A stretch of DNA of 64,000 nt, from positions 1 through 64,000 of the forward strand of contig JADGKB010000019.1 of assembly GCA_027604185.1 (NCBI GenBank), given 5' to 3'. Positions 10,401 through 23,200 of the stretch are shown in pieces (position 1 is the stretch's first letter; every line of letters starts with the position of its first letter). Origin of the DNA: Boothiomyces macroporosus. Taxonomy: Eukaryota; Chytridiomycota; Chytridiomycetes; Rhizophydiales; Terramycetaceae. A model generated the notes under the pieces. That model was given only the letters and a program-made list of their open reading frames with translations, made no database searches and was not told the DNA's origin. Made by a program: the position numbers and the translations under genes.

Positions 10401-13400
10401 TAGAGTTTCATCACGATATTCCAAATCAGTTGAGGTAATAATAATAGGCTCTTTCTGATGGAGTCCGGCCTCAGAAATAGCGATATTCAATGCAAGTAGA
10501 TGCATGGGGTCCAACGTGTGCAGATATTCTTTTGTGCCTTTCTTTAACACGCCAACATGCTGCTGTTTCTGATCCCTGTCAATTATGGAATATTTAAAAT
10601 CATACGGCAGCAGGTTTTCGAGAATAAATGGCGGCATCAACTTCATTGTAAACATTGGATACTCCCTGAAATTAGTAAGCCTTACTGGTCTTTTCCATGG
10701 AAACTGCAATTTAATTGGAATTTGAATGTTGGAGTATTGTTTTCGTATGCTGGGCAGTTAATAATATACACCGAAGACTTCTTTTTAGAGTTTTTGATAT
10801 CCTTCCAATAGATTCCCTGGGTACACCAACTATATCCGAATCCTGCTGGCCGTACAAAAACCGAATCATAATGCGAAGATTCAATCGGAATAGGATAAAA
10901 GTCTCCAGGTTTTAACAAAACACCAGACTGTGGTTTTGGAGCACCATTTTTGATACAGGCAATTTCCATGTCAATGTTTGTATCATTTTCAACGACTTTG
11001 GTTGATTGTAGCGTCACCTCTTTTACTTTGTCTTTCAAAGTAATTTTTACAACCAAACGGTGTAACACACCAGCAATTGCAGGTCGCATTACATAAGAAG
11101 AGGTACTTTCAGTGTCAACCGAAATACCCTTGATAGTTTCCCAAGAAGGACCTTCGATCTGAACAGCTATTTTGTTAGAGTCGGGAAGCGTTTGCTTCTA
11201 TTAAATAAACAGTACCTCTCTCATAGTTCTCCAGTCGTCAAATCTCCAATCAATTGAGTCGCCGTACGCTATTTTCATTAGCTGTGTATCCCCCTTTCTA
11301 CCATCCGTCCAAACAATTATTGGATATCCCGTCAAATTTTTGATGATATATGGGCTTCTACTTTCTCTTCTTTGACCTTGAGGTTTGTTTGCTTTTTCGA
11401 GTATGGCTTTATACATGTTCAAAGCCGTTTCAACCAAGATATGACTGACATTTAATTCCAATTTCTTTCTACATAGCAATAATAGTTGTGACTGGCCATT
11501 TTCTTCATCTTTTCTACCCTTATGTTAGCGAATATTACGTCGACCGAAAATTGGAAAGATTCAATCATTGGTTCCCAGTGAGAATTCTTGATGTTAAAGT
11601 ACTTTGCATAAGCAGACAGTCCAAGATTATATTGCGGCTACAGATTAAGGCAAGAATACCTTTTTGGTCCAGTCCGACATCTCAAAAACAATCTGCCCAA
11701 ATCCTACTTCAAAAATTGGAAGGTGCAGATTGTCTAAATCGTCTATCAACACCGCTTGTAGTTCTTTTATGGTGAGACGGAACTAATGATTTAGAGAGGA
11801 CTTACATTTTGCGAAAGATTTTCAGGCATGGGCGTTTGTACTGGCTGGGTTACCATCTCAGGGTTTGCAGGACCAGCACTTGAAGTCCTAACTCTGTTCA
11901 CTAAATAGGATAGTAGCATAGCGTCCTGGTACGAAAGCCTGATGAGCAATTTTGTGGTTTCAAGGGATACTCTGTAATTGTAAACGCCATCTGGTCGAAG
12001 CCGATCATCCATTATATATGTTAAATTGCAATCATCCAAAAATCTGATTTGGGTATCCTTTCTTTGGTTCATGACACAGAAAAACATTCCAATGTTTTGG
12101 AAACTGACTGTATAGATTGTATCTTGTGTAACTACAAAATGGTCTGCTATCCAGATAACTGCATCAGTTGCAGCATCATTTGGATCTTTGATAATGATAA
12201 ACTCTGGTTCAATAAAGCTGACTCTTCCTCGAATTACACTTTCTTGTACTTGAGCATCAGCTACCGCATTGGGCAAAGGGGTGACTTTTCTATCTAATTC
12301 ATGATACCACGCAGCAACAGCAAAGTTTTTGATCGCCAAAATATGATCTACTTCAAAGGTAACTTTAGGCTGATCAATCATAAGACTGTATTCCACCAAA
12401 TTTGGTTCCATATGATATTTAAGAACAAACTGATCTTCCATTTCAGCAATCGGGGTCATAATATCTCGGAAAAGACTTACATTATAGCTTCTAGTATCAA
12501 TAACCGAAAGCGCAGTAAATCGTAGCTCTAGATCGGTAGGTCCATTCATTTTCACTTTTGCTGAAACTGTTGTTCCTATGATTCTTGCAAGGGAGTATTT
12601 TTGTGGTTCTTCGAATTTCGTTGGACAGTCAAAAACTTCCAAACTAATACTTGGGAATGAAACCACATAGTCAACATGAGAGGATTTTTGTGGTTTTGGG
12701 TCCTCGTCATGGCCCTGCTGCCCTTGTTGCGGAGATTGGCTGATTAGCTTTAATAGCTCGACAAACAGTCTATACTGGTGATTGGTAATTTTTAAAATGA
12801 CATCCGATAGGAATATTGATATTTGAGACTGAGGCTGTCCAGGAATTTCCCGAAGTGAATCAAGCTGAATAACCATATTAATATCTTCGATCATATTAAG
12901 GGTCTGCTTAACCTTTTCCTTATAAACCAACGACTCCAATTTTACGGATTTCAAGTTCACTACAGTTCTATCTTTTACAACAAACGCAGATGACGGATCG
13001 ATATTCGAGTTGGCAGAAGATTCAGCTGCAATTTCACCAAGGTAAAACACCAAGCTATCAACAAATTGTCCAGAACCGTTTGGGACTTCAATAATTGGAG
13101 TTTTGATATTAATATCAAAGTAAAACTTTCCTGCTTGCTTTTGAATTTGAACACTTTGCTCCTCTGCTGCATGGCGAGCACCATCCATCAAAGATTTCAT
13201 TTCTTGGAATCTTCCAAAATAGTTTGTAATGCTTCCAAGGAAGAACTGGTCATAAACAAATCTCCAAGAAGCTGCCTTTAGTTTTAACGCCGAATTATAT
13301 CCTGGGTATTTCGTGTTGTTTATATTCAGTGTTTCAAAGGTAAAATCAATCGCCTTATCTTCTTCTATCTGCAGCATGCATCGTTTAGACCCGGTTTCTT

Positions 13401-16400
13401 CATGCAAATATAGCTTACCTACTGTTCCTGCTAGCATAATAAATTCTTCCTTTGATGATAATGTGATTTCAAAATCTTCAAAGTTGCACGATCCTACGGA
13501 TTTGGAATTTTCTGCAAGAATCAAAGAGAATGAAGTAATCTTTACAGATATCTTGTTTGAGCTTTTTACTTGAGCTGATTTATCAGGACGCGGCAATGAT
13601 TGTGTATTAAACGATTCAATAACATCTGTTTGAGTAATGGGATCTGATAGAGAGACTAGGAATTGATAGATGTGAAGTACGCACTCTCTGGCCAAGATAA
13701 ATTTGATCGGGTTGAGTGTAATGTCAATTTCGCTGTTGCTACCTTCCTGCGAGCTATTCCACGCTTTGAATTCAAAAGTCATTAGTTTTTGAGATTCGTT
13801 TTCTTCATCCTGTTGATAATTTGGAGATATTAAATCTTGGAACGACACAACTCTGCCCACTGACTGGTCCTGTACCAGGAAAGTGCCCAACGATGCAGAC
13901 AGCTTGGTTTCTTTTGCTTTAATGGTTGCGAAAACATTTATATCTCGTACTTCAAACAGCGCGATCCCTGGAAATTCTCCATCTTTCCTTACCTTTTCAT
14001 GAAGAAGAATCGATGCATTTTTGAAATCACATTTCAATTCAAACAAGACTTGGTTTTGTGCAATTGACTGTGCAGATGATTGCCTAGAAATAATGGGGGC
14101 GTCTGCAAGGGTTTCTGGAGATTCAAGTTCAGTTATTATTGGTGAAACTGGTGTCGAAGGTGTTTCAGAGGTATCAATAAAAGTTTTTGTCAGTAACTTG
14201 GAGACTTTTTTCAAGACTGCCATCTTAGATTCCGAAATATTAAGTTTGAGCTTTGGTAGAGTGGCTAATAGTTTGAACTTGGTGTATTCAGGGGAATTCT
14301 GCAGAATACACATTTTGAAGATCAGAGAAAGGTCCAAGTTTTCTAAAAAATAGTCTTCATTTGCGAATACCATATCTTTGGTGTTAGCTTCATTGATATT
14401 TGCCATCATGATCTTCACAGCAGACAAATTAACAGAGAATTTGTCATATATGTCATCTACTAGCTCCAATAAAGACTTGTTAAGCAGTTCTTCAGCGTTA
14501 TTCTTTGTTTGCTGTGAAATTATGTTGCTCTTCACAGCTAAATGACCAGCATCTAGAATAATCACAGGAGCCCCACCAATTTTAGCACTGCAATTAGATA
14601 ACGCTTACTCTGAAGGCAAAATGAAAATTGGTGCATCCGCTTCAATACTCAAATCTAGAGTTTTGTGCTCTTCGATTGCAAACATCAGACCGGCTCTCGT
14701 TTGGGATGTTACTCCTTGGAATGCATCCTGTGCAGCAGCTTGTAGTTGATATAGAGAATCTTGATCTTCCTTTGGAGGTTTGAAGAAATCGAATATCATT
14801 GACAATATTCTCGGGATGACTACTACTTTTAGTGGAAGCATTTTAATTGACACTGCGTTGTCTGCTCTTTCGTCGAGAGGAGAATTTTCCAAATTCATAA
14901 CAAAGAAATCTGCATTTTCTCCCGAATTGTCATGTTTAGCTTCAATTAAAGTAGAGAAAATATTTGGCTCTTCTGAATGTTCGGCAACAATGAAATGTTC
15001 CATCCTAATACCCAGCACCCTACTCTTTGGGTAGCTGAGATATTCAAGCCTGAGATTTTCAAATCTGCTAAATAGTAGATTTTTAATCCCTTTGGATGTG
15101 AATTTACGCAAGTTGAATGAACCGGAACCGAGTTTTGATGTGGTTTTAAACTGAATTGCCTAAAGTCAAATATTTGGTACATTCTTTGGTAAATCGTCAC
15201 TGTTAGTTGGCTCGTCAAAGTCAAAAGTTTCATACAATTTTTGTAATTGGTTATTCCATTCTTGAGCTTCATTCTTTTCGGCAGATGCGCCAGTAAGCCA
15301 TCCATACCATCCTGTAGGTTGTGGTGTTTTCGTTTTTTCTAAAATTAAATAAAGTTACCTTGAACTTTTGCAGCTTGCGCAGATTTCTTTAATTTCGAAA
15401 TGGTGACATGACGATAGAATCTAATATCATCAAACGACAAGTGCAGCTCCAGCTGATTCAATTCTTCAATTTGCTCTTCTTCAATGGAGCCATTCCGCAA
15501 GGCAGTGTATAATTTAATGTACTGCATTCTTTCATCTCTTCTTTTCTTGAAATACTCCCAACTCCATTGGTGTTTTTTTTGGTGTATATCGTTCAAAATA
15601 CATTTTCCTGCATATTGAAACCAAACTTTTGGATCCAATTTTGGTGTAATGGCTTTTGGCGGTCTGAATTTTCGATATGGATAAGATCTTGCTTGTCGGT
15701 TCATTGTTCCAAATATCGCCATGAAAGTTGCATACTGATGGTCGTCCAAATTAAACGCAAGATCATCAAAATCAACATTCAAGTCAAATGTTGGCTTGGT
15801 AATATCAAACTTTTTAGTCCAGATCAACTACTTTTAGTGCTAATTACTTTTCCAATTCCAGACACTGGATCCAGAATGTACTGCTTATTAGAATCCACTT
15901 TGGCGTTGCATTCAATCTAAATAAGAATATAATGTTACAGTTTCAGCAAATTTCTTTAATATTTCCTTATCGTCGCCCTTTCTGAAAGATTCGGATACGG
16001 TAATGCAATATAATCCAAAGTGACCCAATTTCAGCAACTTATAAATCACTCCGGTGTTAACAGTGTTGCTGTCAATATTCCAATCTTTGTCTGTTGAAAC
16101 TGCGGATAATTCCTGCAGCGTCATTCCAACACCGAATGGCTTTCCCGGCAAGCTAGTTGAATCCTCGTACCTGATATGGATATTCTTTATCGATACTTGA
16201 ATGTTATCCACCATGGTGCTGGATATCTGACTAAAGTACCCAGTATTTTCTGGATTAGTTGTTTCTACCTTCTGGCTTGCTCACTGCTTCCTCTGCCTGC
16301 AACAGCTTTTGCTGCTTTGCCTCTTGCTTTGCGAGCTCCTCTTCTTCAGGATCATACTCGATATCGATCCGAGGATTCGCTAGAATGTATACATTATTTA

Positions 16401-16684
16401 TAGCTATTTTCAAGGGTTTGTTCTTCAAATCCGACCACGGAATCGTAATCGTCAAATCTCCTACAGTTCCGTAAACCACTTCCAAGGGAATCTTCCATTG
16501 CGAAAATATATTTGCTTTCAATTTCAAGTTTTTCAGGACAACATGGCCTCCGGTTATTCGGTGCATTACCTTCCCAAACAGCAATTTTCAACTGGTTGGT
16601 TTCCAAGTTGGCTATATAATCACCTAGAACCTGAGATGAGATGAAATTTACTCTGTTCACGATACTTGCCGCCAACGCTTCCAT
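7489..16684 (-). CDS. VPS13: VPS13 bridge-like lipid transfer protein
   Basis: About 2,960 residues in 16 exons, close to the usual 3,100. The N-terminal chorein region (YIANLETNQLKIAVWEGHVVLKN at its core) and the second N-terminal segment (IKNIHIRYED) are clear. The long middle forms the repeating beta groove. The VAB/DUF1162 part follows, and the C-terminus carries the ATG2-C-like region (GFFMGVGKGLLGVVAKP) and a PH-like tail. VPS13 moves phospholipids between membranes at contact sites. Introns are 16548-16569, 16250-16268, 15917-15938, 15828-15847, 15339-15358, 15160-15180, 14588-14608, 11783-11805, 11638-11659, 11519-11538, 11198-11215 (18 bases, the shortest in the window), 10666-10685, 8426-8445, 8172-8194 and 7846-7867. 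Confidence 0.95.
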
Positions 16685-16728
16685 TCCAGATTTTAACTTT
16701 TTGTTCAAAAAAATTCAACAACCATTTA

Positions 16729-17600
16729 TTAATCGAGTTTAAATGGCTTTGCGTTTGCATCGTCCAACCCAAATCCTTCAATCTTCCAGATATCAACCAG
16801 TGTAGCGATTATTGAGTAGTGGTCATACCAGGAGCTATCTGCAGAGCCTGGGGATAGTCCAGGACCAATAAGTAGAGTGTAAATATGATTCTTTTTAAAA
16901 TCAATTAATCCGAACGGCTTGTTTTCATCAAACGTAATGATGAACAGAGTTTCTTTAAATATTGCGTTGGCCAATAGCGGTTCAAAGAAACTTTCAAACC
17001 ATTCACCAGCATAATCGATCCCGGTATCATGCCCATCATTGTTCAGGTTGGGAGTGTAGAAAATGAAATCTGCTAGATTCGTGTTTTTAATATCCTCCTG
17101 TAGAATATTCGCATTTACTATGTGGGTGCATCTTTCAGAATTGTTTTGAATGTTGACAAAAGATACGAATGGATTGTGTTTACGAACGTATGGCCGTTCG
17201 GAACCAGTAAAGCAGCCTCTGCTAATAGGGTAATCTTCTTGATAAGTGATCCATGATTTCCCTATTGCCTCAAATCGATCAACCAAGTTCAAGCGATCAA
17301 TATCCGAGTCGTAGTCTAGTCGCACTCCTTTTGTACTCCCTGAAATCATTGCAACATAGTTTGGCTGAGACGGATGTGTGAGTGCATGGTAATTAGTCAA
17401 CAGCTTTCCCTTGAATTAAAATGAGTTACTTGCTTCGTCAAGCGATTGAAGTATGGTTGAGCAAGCGCATCTTCATAATCAATATTTTCAAAGACAATAA
17501 TGAATACACGATCAAATGGTAAATAATCAGCTGCAAACAACCTGTTATACCTCGCAAACAATGTCGAAATAAGCAACCAAATTAAGCTAGTGCACAACAT
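16729..17600 (-). CDS. Secreted phosphoesterase-family protein (acid phosphatase-like)
   Basis: 283 residues in two exons joined by a 20-base intron (17410-17429). The first ~24 residues form a signal peptide (MLCTSLIWLLISTLFA). FIIVFENIDYEDAL carries the metal-binding ENxD-type motif at the start of the PF04185 phosphoesterase fold. THPSQPNYVAMISGS holds the nucleophile-region HPSxPNY. GHDTGIDYAGEW and ITFDEN complete the metal sites. Family members are fungal acid phosphatases and bacterial phospholipases C. Acid phosphatase activity on extracellular phosphate esters is the best guess. The gene lies tail to head with VPS13, 44 bases upstream of its start. Confidence 0.85.
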
Positions 17601-17629
17601 GGAAAATAAAAAAAGTCAGGGATTTTGAT

Positions 17630-17797
17630 ATGGCGACCATACCTGCTGGCACTATAATCCAGATTACTCCAAGGATATTAGATCTGAAGCTCTCCAACTT
17701 TTTGAAATTCCAACTGAATGGTCAATCTGCTTTCCATGTGGAAATACTTAAGAGAGTGTTAAATTACAATCCTTCGCGTAAAGATCGCTTCTTTTAA
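17630..17797 (+). CDS. Possible small protein, 55 residues
   Basis: An ATG-to-TAA frame of 55 codons lies between the divergent phosphoesterase and the CHY/RING gene, starting 30 bases from the former. Composition looks coding (MATIPAGTIIQITPRI at the start, basic SRKDRFF at the end) with no rare low-complexity stretch. There is no membrane segment or signal peptide. I do not recognise the family. It could instead be an upstream open frame in the leader of the next gene, whose start is 100 bases further on. Confidence 0.3.
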   Translation: MATIPAGTIIQITPRILDLKLSNFLKFQLNGQSAFHVEILKRVLNYNPSRKDRFF

Positions 17798-17896
17798 ACT
17801 GTTCTAACTACCATATTTTCTATTTTACATGTATTTCCACTGGTATGCCAACCCCATGATTCGGGATCAGGTGTGACTTTTTTTCTTCATTTCTCA

Positions 17897-18930
17897 ATGA
17901 ATGCTGGTGAAGCGATTAAGCTTTCCGTGCAGGTCGTTACCTTCATACCCCGGAAAATCATCCAAGGAATATTATGGCTGATCTCTTTTCTATGGAGTTT
18001 AATGATCACCATCCTACATTTTGTACAACTGGCCAAACAACAGGAAAAACTTCGAACCCAAATCGTCTCAATAAACAACTCAACCCTCTCTGAAACTGAA
18101 AAAGCCAAGCGAATACAGCAGTTGCTGAGTGAAAATCACAAGCCCAAGAAGCCTGAAGTTGTGCTTCAAGATCATTCGCAGCAATCCTTTCACATATCTG
18201 GAGCTTTAGGATGCCAGCACTCAAAGAGAAAATGTAAAATCTATACAAAGTGCTGTTTCAAGTGGTTCGTTTGCAGATATTGCCATGATGAATCGTCAGA
18301 TCACACTCTTCAAAAGGAAGATGTAGAAAGTGTTATATGTATGCTGTGCCTTACTATGCAAGATGTAAGGAATGATTGTAAAAACTGTAAAGAAAGATTC
18401 TCTAGATATTTTTGTGGAGTGTGTAGAATATGGGGTGAGTACCAGAATTCAAAGATTTATCACTGTAACGATTGTAAAGTGTGTCGCCCGGGCTTCGGTA
18501 TTGGAATAGATATGATGCACTGCTTTGGCTGTAACTGTTGTATCTCGGTTTCGAGTGTAGCTAGTCATCGATGTATGGAGAATTTGTTGGATAGATCCTG
18601 CCCTATTTGCTTGGAGCACTTGGGAAACAACTGTTTGGATTTGAAAATTATGGTAGATAACCGCTAATTTAGAAATGCAGTCATGCTTTGCACTACTCAT
18701 GCTACAAACAACTGGTAAACTCTTCCCACAAGTGCCCAGTGTGCTTCAAGGCTATTAAAGATATGAGTCTGCACAACAGGATTCTAGATCAAGCTTATGA
18801 CCACATTGAAACGTCTGTAATGAAGAATATCTATTGCCATGAATGCGAAAGAAAATCAAAAGCCAAATCGTACCAAGGAATCCAAAAGTGCCCTATCTGC
18901 TATTCTTACAATACTCTGGTTCTTAAATAA
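17897..18930 (+). CDS. CHY-zinc-finger / RING-H2 ubiquitin ligase (PIRH2-like) with N-terminal membrane segment
   Basis: 337 residues in two exons (intron 18653-18672, 20 bases). The domain order is CHY zinc finger (GCQHSKRKCKIYTKCC ... CRYCHDE), CTCHY-type finger (CGVCRIWGEYQ, HCNDCKVCRPG), RING-H2 (CPICLEHL ... CSHALHYSC ... CPVC) and a final zinc ribbon (CHECERKSK ... CPIC). This order defines RCHY1/PIRH2 E3 ligases, which ubiquitinate nuclear and cytosolic targets. Unusually, residues ~20-50 are strongly hydrophobic (ILWLISFLWSLMITILHF), suggesting membrane anchoring. The ATG at 17897 is the first in frame; the frame continues upstream without an ATG. Confidence 0.88.
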
Positions 18931-18969
18931 AGCTAATTGAAACATTTTCATTAGCAAAAATAGTGAAAC

Positions 18970-20066
18970 ATGGGCTCTTTGTGCCCCTTTAAAATTTCAA
19001 AAAATAACTTGGACAATATGGTTAAAGGAGATCCATCAATTACTAATGGGGTACAGCGGTACGGTGTAACAGTAAACGGCTTTGTTAGATTGAAAACGCT
19101 GGGTACTGGGTCATTCTCCAGAGTCTATCTGGTGAAAAATCAAAAACAAAATTACTATGCTTTGAAAAGACTTTCCAAAGCACATATCATCAAGAATAAG
19201 CAAATCGATCATACATTATCAGAAAGGGCAATCTTGTCCCGCATTGAATTTCCGTTTATTGTCAACTTGGTTTGCACTTTCAATGACGAGCTGAATGTTT
19301 ATTTCTTGATGGAATACGCAATTGGAGGCGAGCTGTTTACTCACTTGCGCAGAGCGGGGAGATTCTCCAATGAAATGGCCAAGTTCTACTCTGGTCAAAT
19401 CACACTTGCATTAGAACATTTACATGGATTAGACATTGTATACAGAGATTTGAAACCAGAGAATATAGTAATTTATATTAATTTAGCTGTTGGATTACCA
19501 AGGCAATGTCAAGATTGCTGATTTTGGGTTTGCTAAAGTGGTTCCTGATAGAACCTGGACTTTCTGTGGGACCGCTGAATACATTGCACCAGAGATTATC
19601 AAATCTCAAGGTCATGGGAAAGCAGTAGACTGGTGGGCATTAGGGGTGCTGATTTTTGAAATGTTGGCAGGGTATTCACGATTTAATTTAGACATCCACC
19701 TTTTTATCATGAAGACCCTTTGGGAATTTACCAACTGATACTGGCTGGTAAAATCAATTTCCCTCCGCATTTTGCTCCACAAGCAGTAGATATTGTCAAA
19801 AGATTCCTCACTGCAGACTTGTCCAAAAGATTGGGAAATTTGCAGCATGGCGCCCTTCAAGTGAAATCGCATCCTTGGTTTGATGGATTCAACTGGAATG
19901 ACTTGCTAGCTAAACAAATTAGGCCGCCAATTGTTCCGTTTATTTCAGGGTTAGGGGATACAAGAAATTTTGATGAGTATCCTGACGAAATTCCTCAACA
20001 AGAGAAGGTTCCAACAGAATACGATGCTTACTTTGAGGTAACCATAATTAACAATAGTGCTTTTAA
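18970..20066 (+). CDS. AGC kinase, cAMP-dependent protein kinase catalytic subunit (copy 1)
   Basis: 345 residues in four exons. The kinase domain has the glycine loop [11 protein letters not shown], the catalytic [16 protein letters not shown] and the activation-loop [14 protein letters not shown] motif phosphorylated in PKA. The protein ends in an FxxF hydrophobic motif (YFECF) immediately before the stop. Introns are 19468-19486, 19672-19691 and 20038-20057, at positions identical to the last three introns of the paralogue at 26263. The N-terminus begins MGSLCPF, where Cys5 might be acylated; M17 is an alternative start. PKA phosphorylates many targets in nutrient signalling when cAMP releases its regulatory subunit. 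Confidence 0.92.
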
Positions 20067-20282
20067 TAATAATTAATATAAAAAGATTTTCCGTTTATAT
20101 TCAATTCTGTTCCTCAATGTGGTTTGAGATATTTACAAAAGTTGCTTAGTTAACAGGCTTTTATGAACATCTGGAAAGATCATTCTTTCAATGTTAGTGA
20201 GTGAAATATACTGGATATCTGAAATTAATCTATTTCATAGAGAGGACCAACTTGAAATTCTTGACAGCGTTTCTATTTATTT

Positions 20283-23200
20283 TTAATTAATCAATGATAT
20301 GGAGTATTGCGCTAAATAAGCGATACGGGTATCACTTTGTAGATTTAACAATGAAATCAAAGTTAATTAGAAAGTACCTTTTGGAAATCAACTGTTTGGG
20401 AAATCTTGTGCATACTTGCTTGATAGAGAGGATGAGTATCTTTGATCTTATAGGCTTGGAATTCTTTTAAATCTTCTGGGTCATCTGCAGTGTTTTCATT
20501 TTTAAAATGCTTTAAGAGAAAACCTGTTGCTTGTCTGTAGCTGGACGTAGAAGTAGGAATTTGTTCCAATAAGGTAATTAAAAAGGTGACATTCCCAGAT
20601 AATACCCTAGGAGGCATCAAATGCCCGATGATCAAATCTTGTGCTTTTTTGTAATCTTGAGAATCAATGAGCGAAATGGATTCTTGTACCTTATACCCCA
20701 AATATCTCGCTTTTACAACCCTTGCTTCGTGAATCCACTTTGAAGGAATCAGACACGTTTCAGCCAAAAATTTGTAATCTTCACTGAGTTCTTTTGAGTA
20801 AAAAGAGCCAGAATGATCATCAACCGGATACCAACGGAATAGTAAATCTTGAATCATTCCGCGACGAGAAGCAAAGCTGGACAAGAAAGTCGAAACAAAA
20901 ATGGCCCACTTCCATAAACCTATTGATTCCAAACCAGCAACAAAATTGCAAGTAATCCTCTCAAGTGTAACTTCATCCTGGAATCCTTGAATATTTTTCA
21001 ACTTTAATAAATTTCCCAACAAGAAAGAAATCCTATAATCCAATTGTTGAGATGTATGAGTGTTCGTTTCCAAAATTGGTTCCAGCAAGTTAGTTGGGTT
21101 GGTGAATAGTTGCAAAAGTAAATATTGTATATCCAACGAACCAGAGTCAAATTTGGAAATGGGCTTGGTGATTTCGGAAAGATTGTTTTCGTATAGAGTG
21201 AAAGAATCTTCAATTGAAAGCGCACCACCAGCGGCATACCAGAAAAATAGTCCAAAACTTCTCTTCCAGTCTAAAGACCGGAAAACACTAGAGTTCCAAT
21301 TAGACACAGACCCACCTAGCAAATTGTAAATTGCCATATAGTTTTCGTTAATAAGCTGAGTTTTCCATTCTAGGTATTGGTTTGTTAAATCCTTTAAAAC
21401 ATCGGTATTCATTCCTCCTCTGCCTGGAACTCCATTGGGAACACTTACTCTATTTCCGCATTCAACTCCAACCTGGGATCCAGCTCCACCAATTTGTGAC
21501 ATTATAATTGCCAACTTAAAGTCGCGATTTTTGATGCAATCTTGAATAGCTGGGGCTATTTGTCGTCCAGTCAACTTATAGTAAACCTTTTCAATTGGAG
21601 TTTTGCAGTTTTTAAGGTCTCCAGCAACATTACTTTCAGAAACTTGCCTCAGCCAATCACTAAACATGGTCTTTCGAAAGGCCTGTTTGATAATCTGACT
21701 CTGCTCTTCATCGTATATTCCTAAATCCGAGTCAATTACCAATGCGTCCCACAAAGCGGAACATAACTTCCAAATTTCTTTTTCATTCTTATCAAAAATG
21801 TCACTATTCGACCCAGCACCTTCTGATCTGGCAACCAGCTCTTGGAATGACAACGACTTTGAAAATACAGACTTTGGGCAAACATTTTGATGAAAAGGGG
21901 CGGTTGATGAAATTGTGGAAAAATGATCTGGCAGATCTTGAGGAGTTTCAACAATAATCTCCTGGTTTCCTTGCTTTACTGTCAAATGCCTTTCGGAATT
22001 TTCTAAAATAGTACTGAGCATAAGGTCACTTCTTTCAATATCCATTGATTCCTATGTTAAGCCAGAATTACGTTTTGATAGATTTGCGGTTTATGAATAG
22101 CTAATGTAACAAGGGAATTCTTCTTTTTTGATCTGAGTTTATTTAACATTCTTACCCTGCAATAAACTTTCCACACGGTGTCCATCCAACTCTAAAACTT
22201 CGTCCCATGAATAAAGATGCATCAACATATTGATCTTGCTTTCCATAAACAATACTTTCCTTAAATGCTGGCATTGAGGTCATAATTTGGGAGCAGTTTA
22301 CTTCATTTGTAATTGTTGGATCAGATTGACGAAAATACTTTTTTGGCGAAACAATTTCTACTGGTTTTTCAATGATATCCACTGGTTTTGAAAATAAGGT
22401 CCTTCCAACCAATGAGTCAGGTGATTTAGTTGGTTCATCTAAATTTCTCTTCTCGACTGGGTTGAAGGTAAATGATGGTGCCTTGTTTGATACAGCAACG
22501 GCTGGCTTCTGAGTTGGTTTCGAATGACTAAAAAGAGTAGCTTTCATAGATTGCACATTGCGTGCTAATTCAAATTTTTCGATTGTAGGGAGATAATTCT
22601 CTGGCATTTTTGGGATATTCTCTTTTTCAACGTCACTTTCTGATTCTTCTTCCGTTTCTTCTTGAGGTTCCCCAGGTTCTTCTTCCAATATTTCCTCACT
22701 ATATTCAGAGCTTTGCTCTTCAGATTCTTCAACATCTTCCTCCATGCTGTCTTCCTCTTCATCAACTTCGCTTTCGTCTTCCAGGTCTGCGCTTTCTTCA
22801 TCCAGGTCTTCGAGAAGGTCTTCATTTTCCATAAGCTCCTCTGTCTTTCCTCGTCTTTTTATTTCAAGAAATGTATCCTCTACACCAGAGGTGTCCATCT
22901 CAAAATGGACTTGCTTGACTGGTTTAGAGATTGTTTCTGGGGGAGGAGAAACGTCTTCTTCATCGTCATCATCCAATAATCCGTACTTGCTAAAGTGATC
23001 GACAGTGAATGCCCAAGCTCCACTTGCTTGTTCAAACCCAAAGAATTCAGTATCAGGCATATTTTTCAATTTCTCCATGTGTTTAATATACCTTGGATCA
23101 CTTTGGTTATCAATGATATCTCCCGTAGCTTTATCTTTAGCCCAGCAACCAAGCAAAGTAACTTTTGCCCGAACGTTGACACCAGTCCCAACAGGAACTT

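Noticed and set aside
11492..11517. 26-base intron candidate in VPS13
   Set aside because: A 20-base intron at 11519-11538 with a CTAAC branch-like site gives the correct frame and fits the length rule, so the longer candidate is unnecessary.
20133..20218. Minus-strand exon-like frame after the NUP96 end, with an AG acceptor-like site
   Set aside because: It would need an intron starting AT or GA, or one of about 29 bases, and the product is not recognisable; the evidence is too weak to extend the gene.
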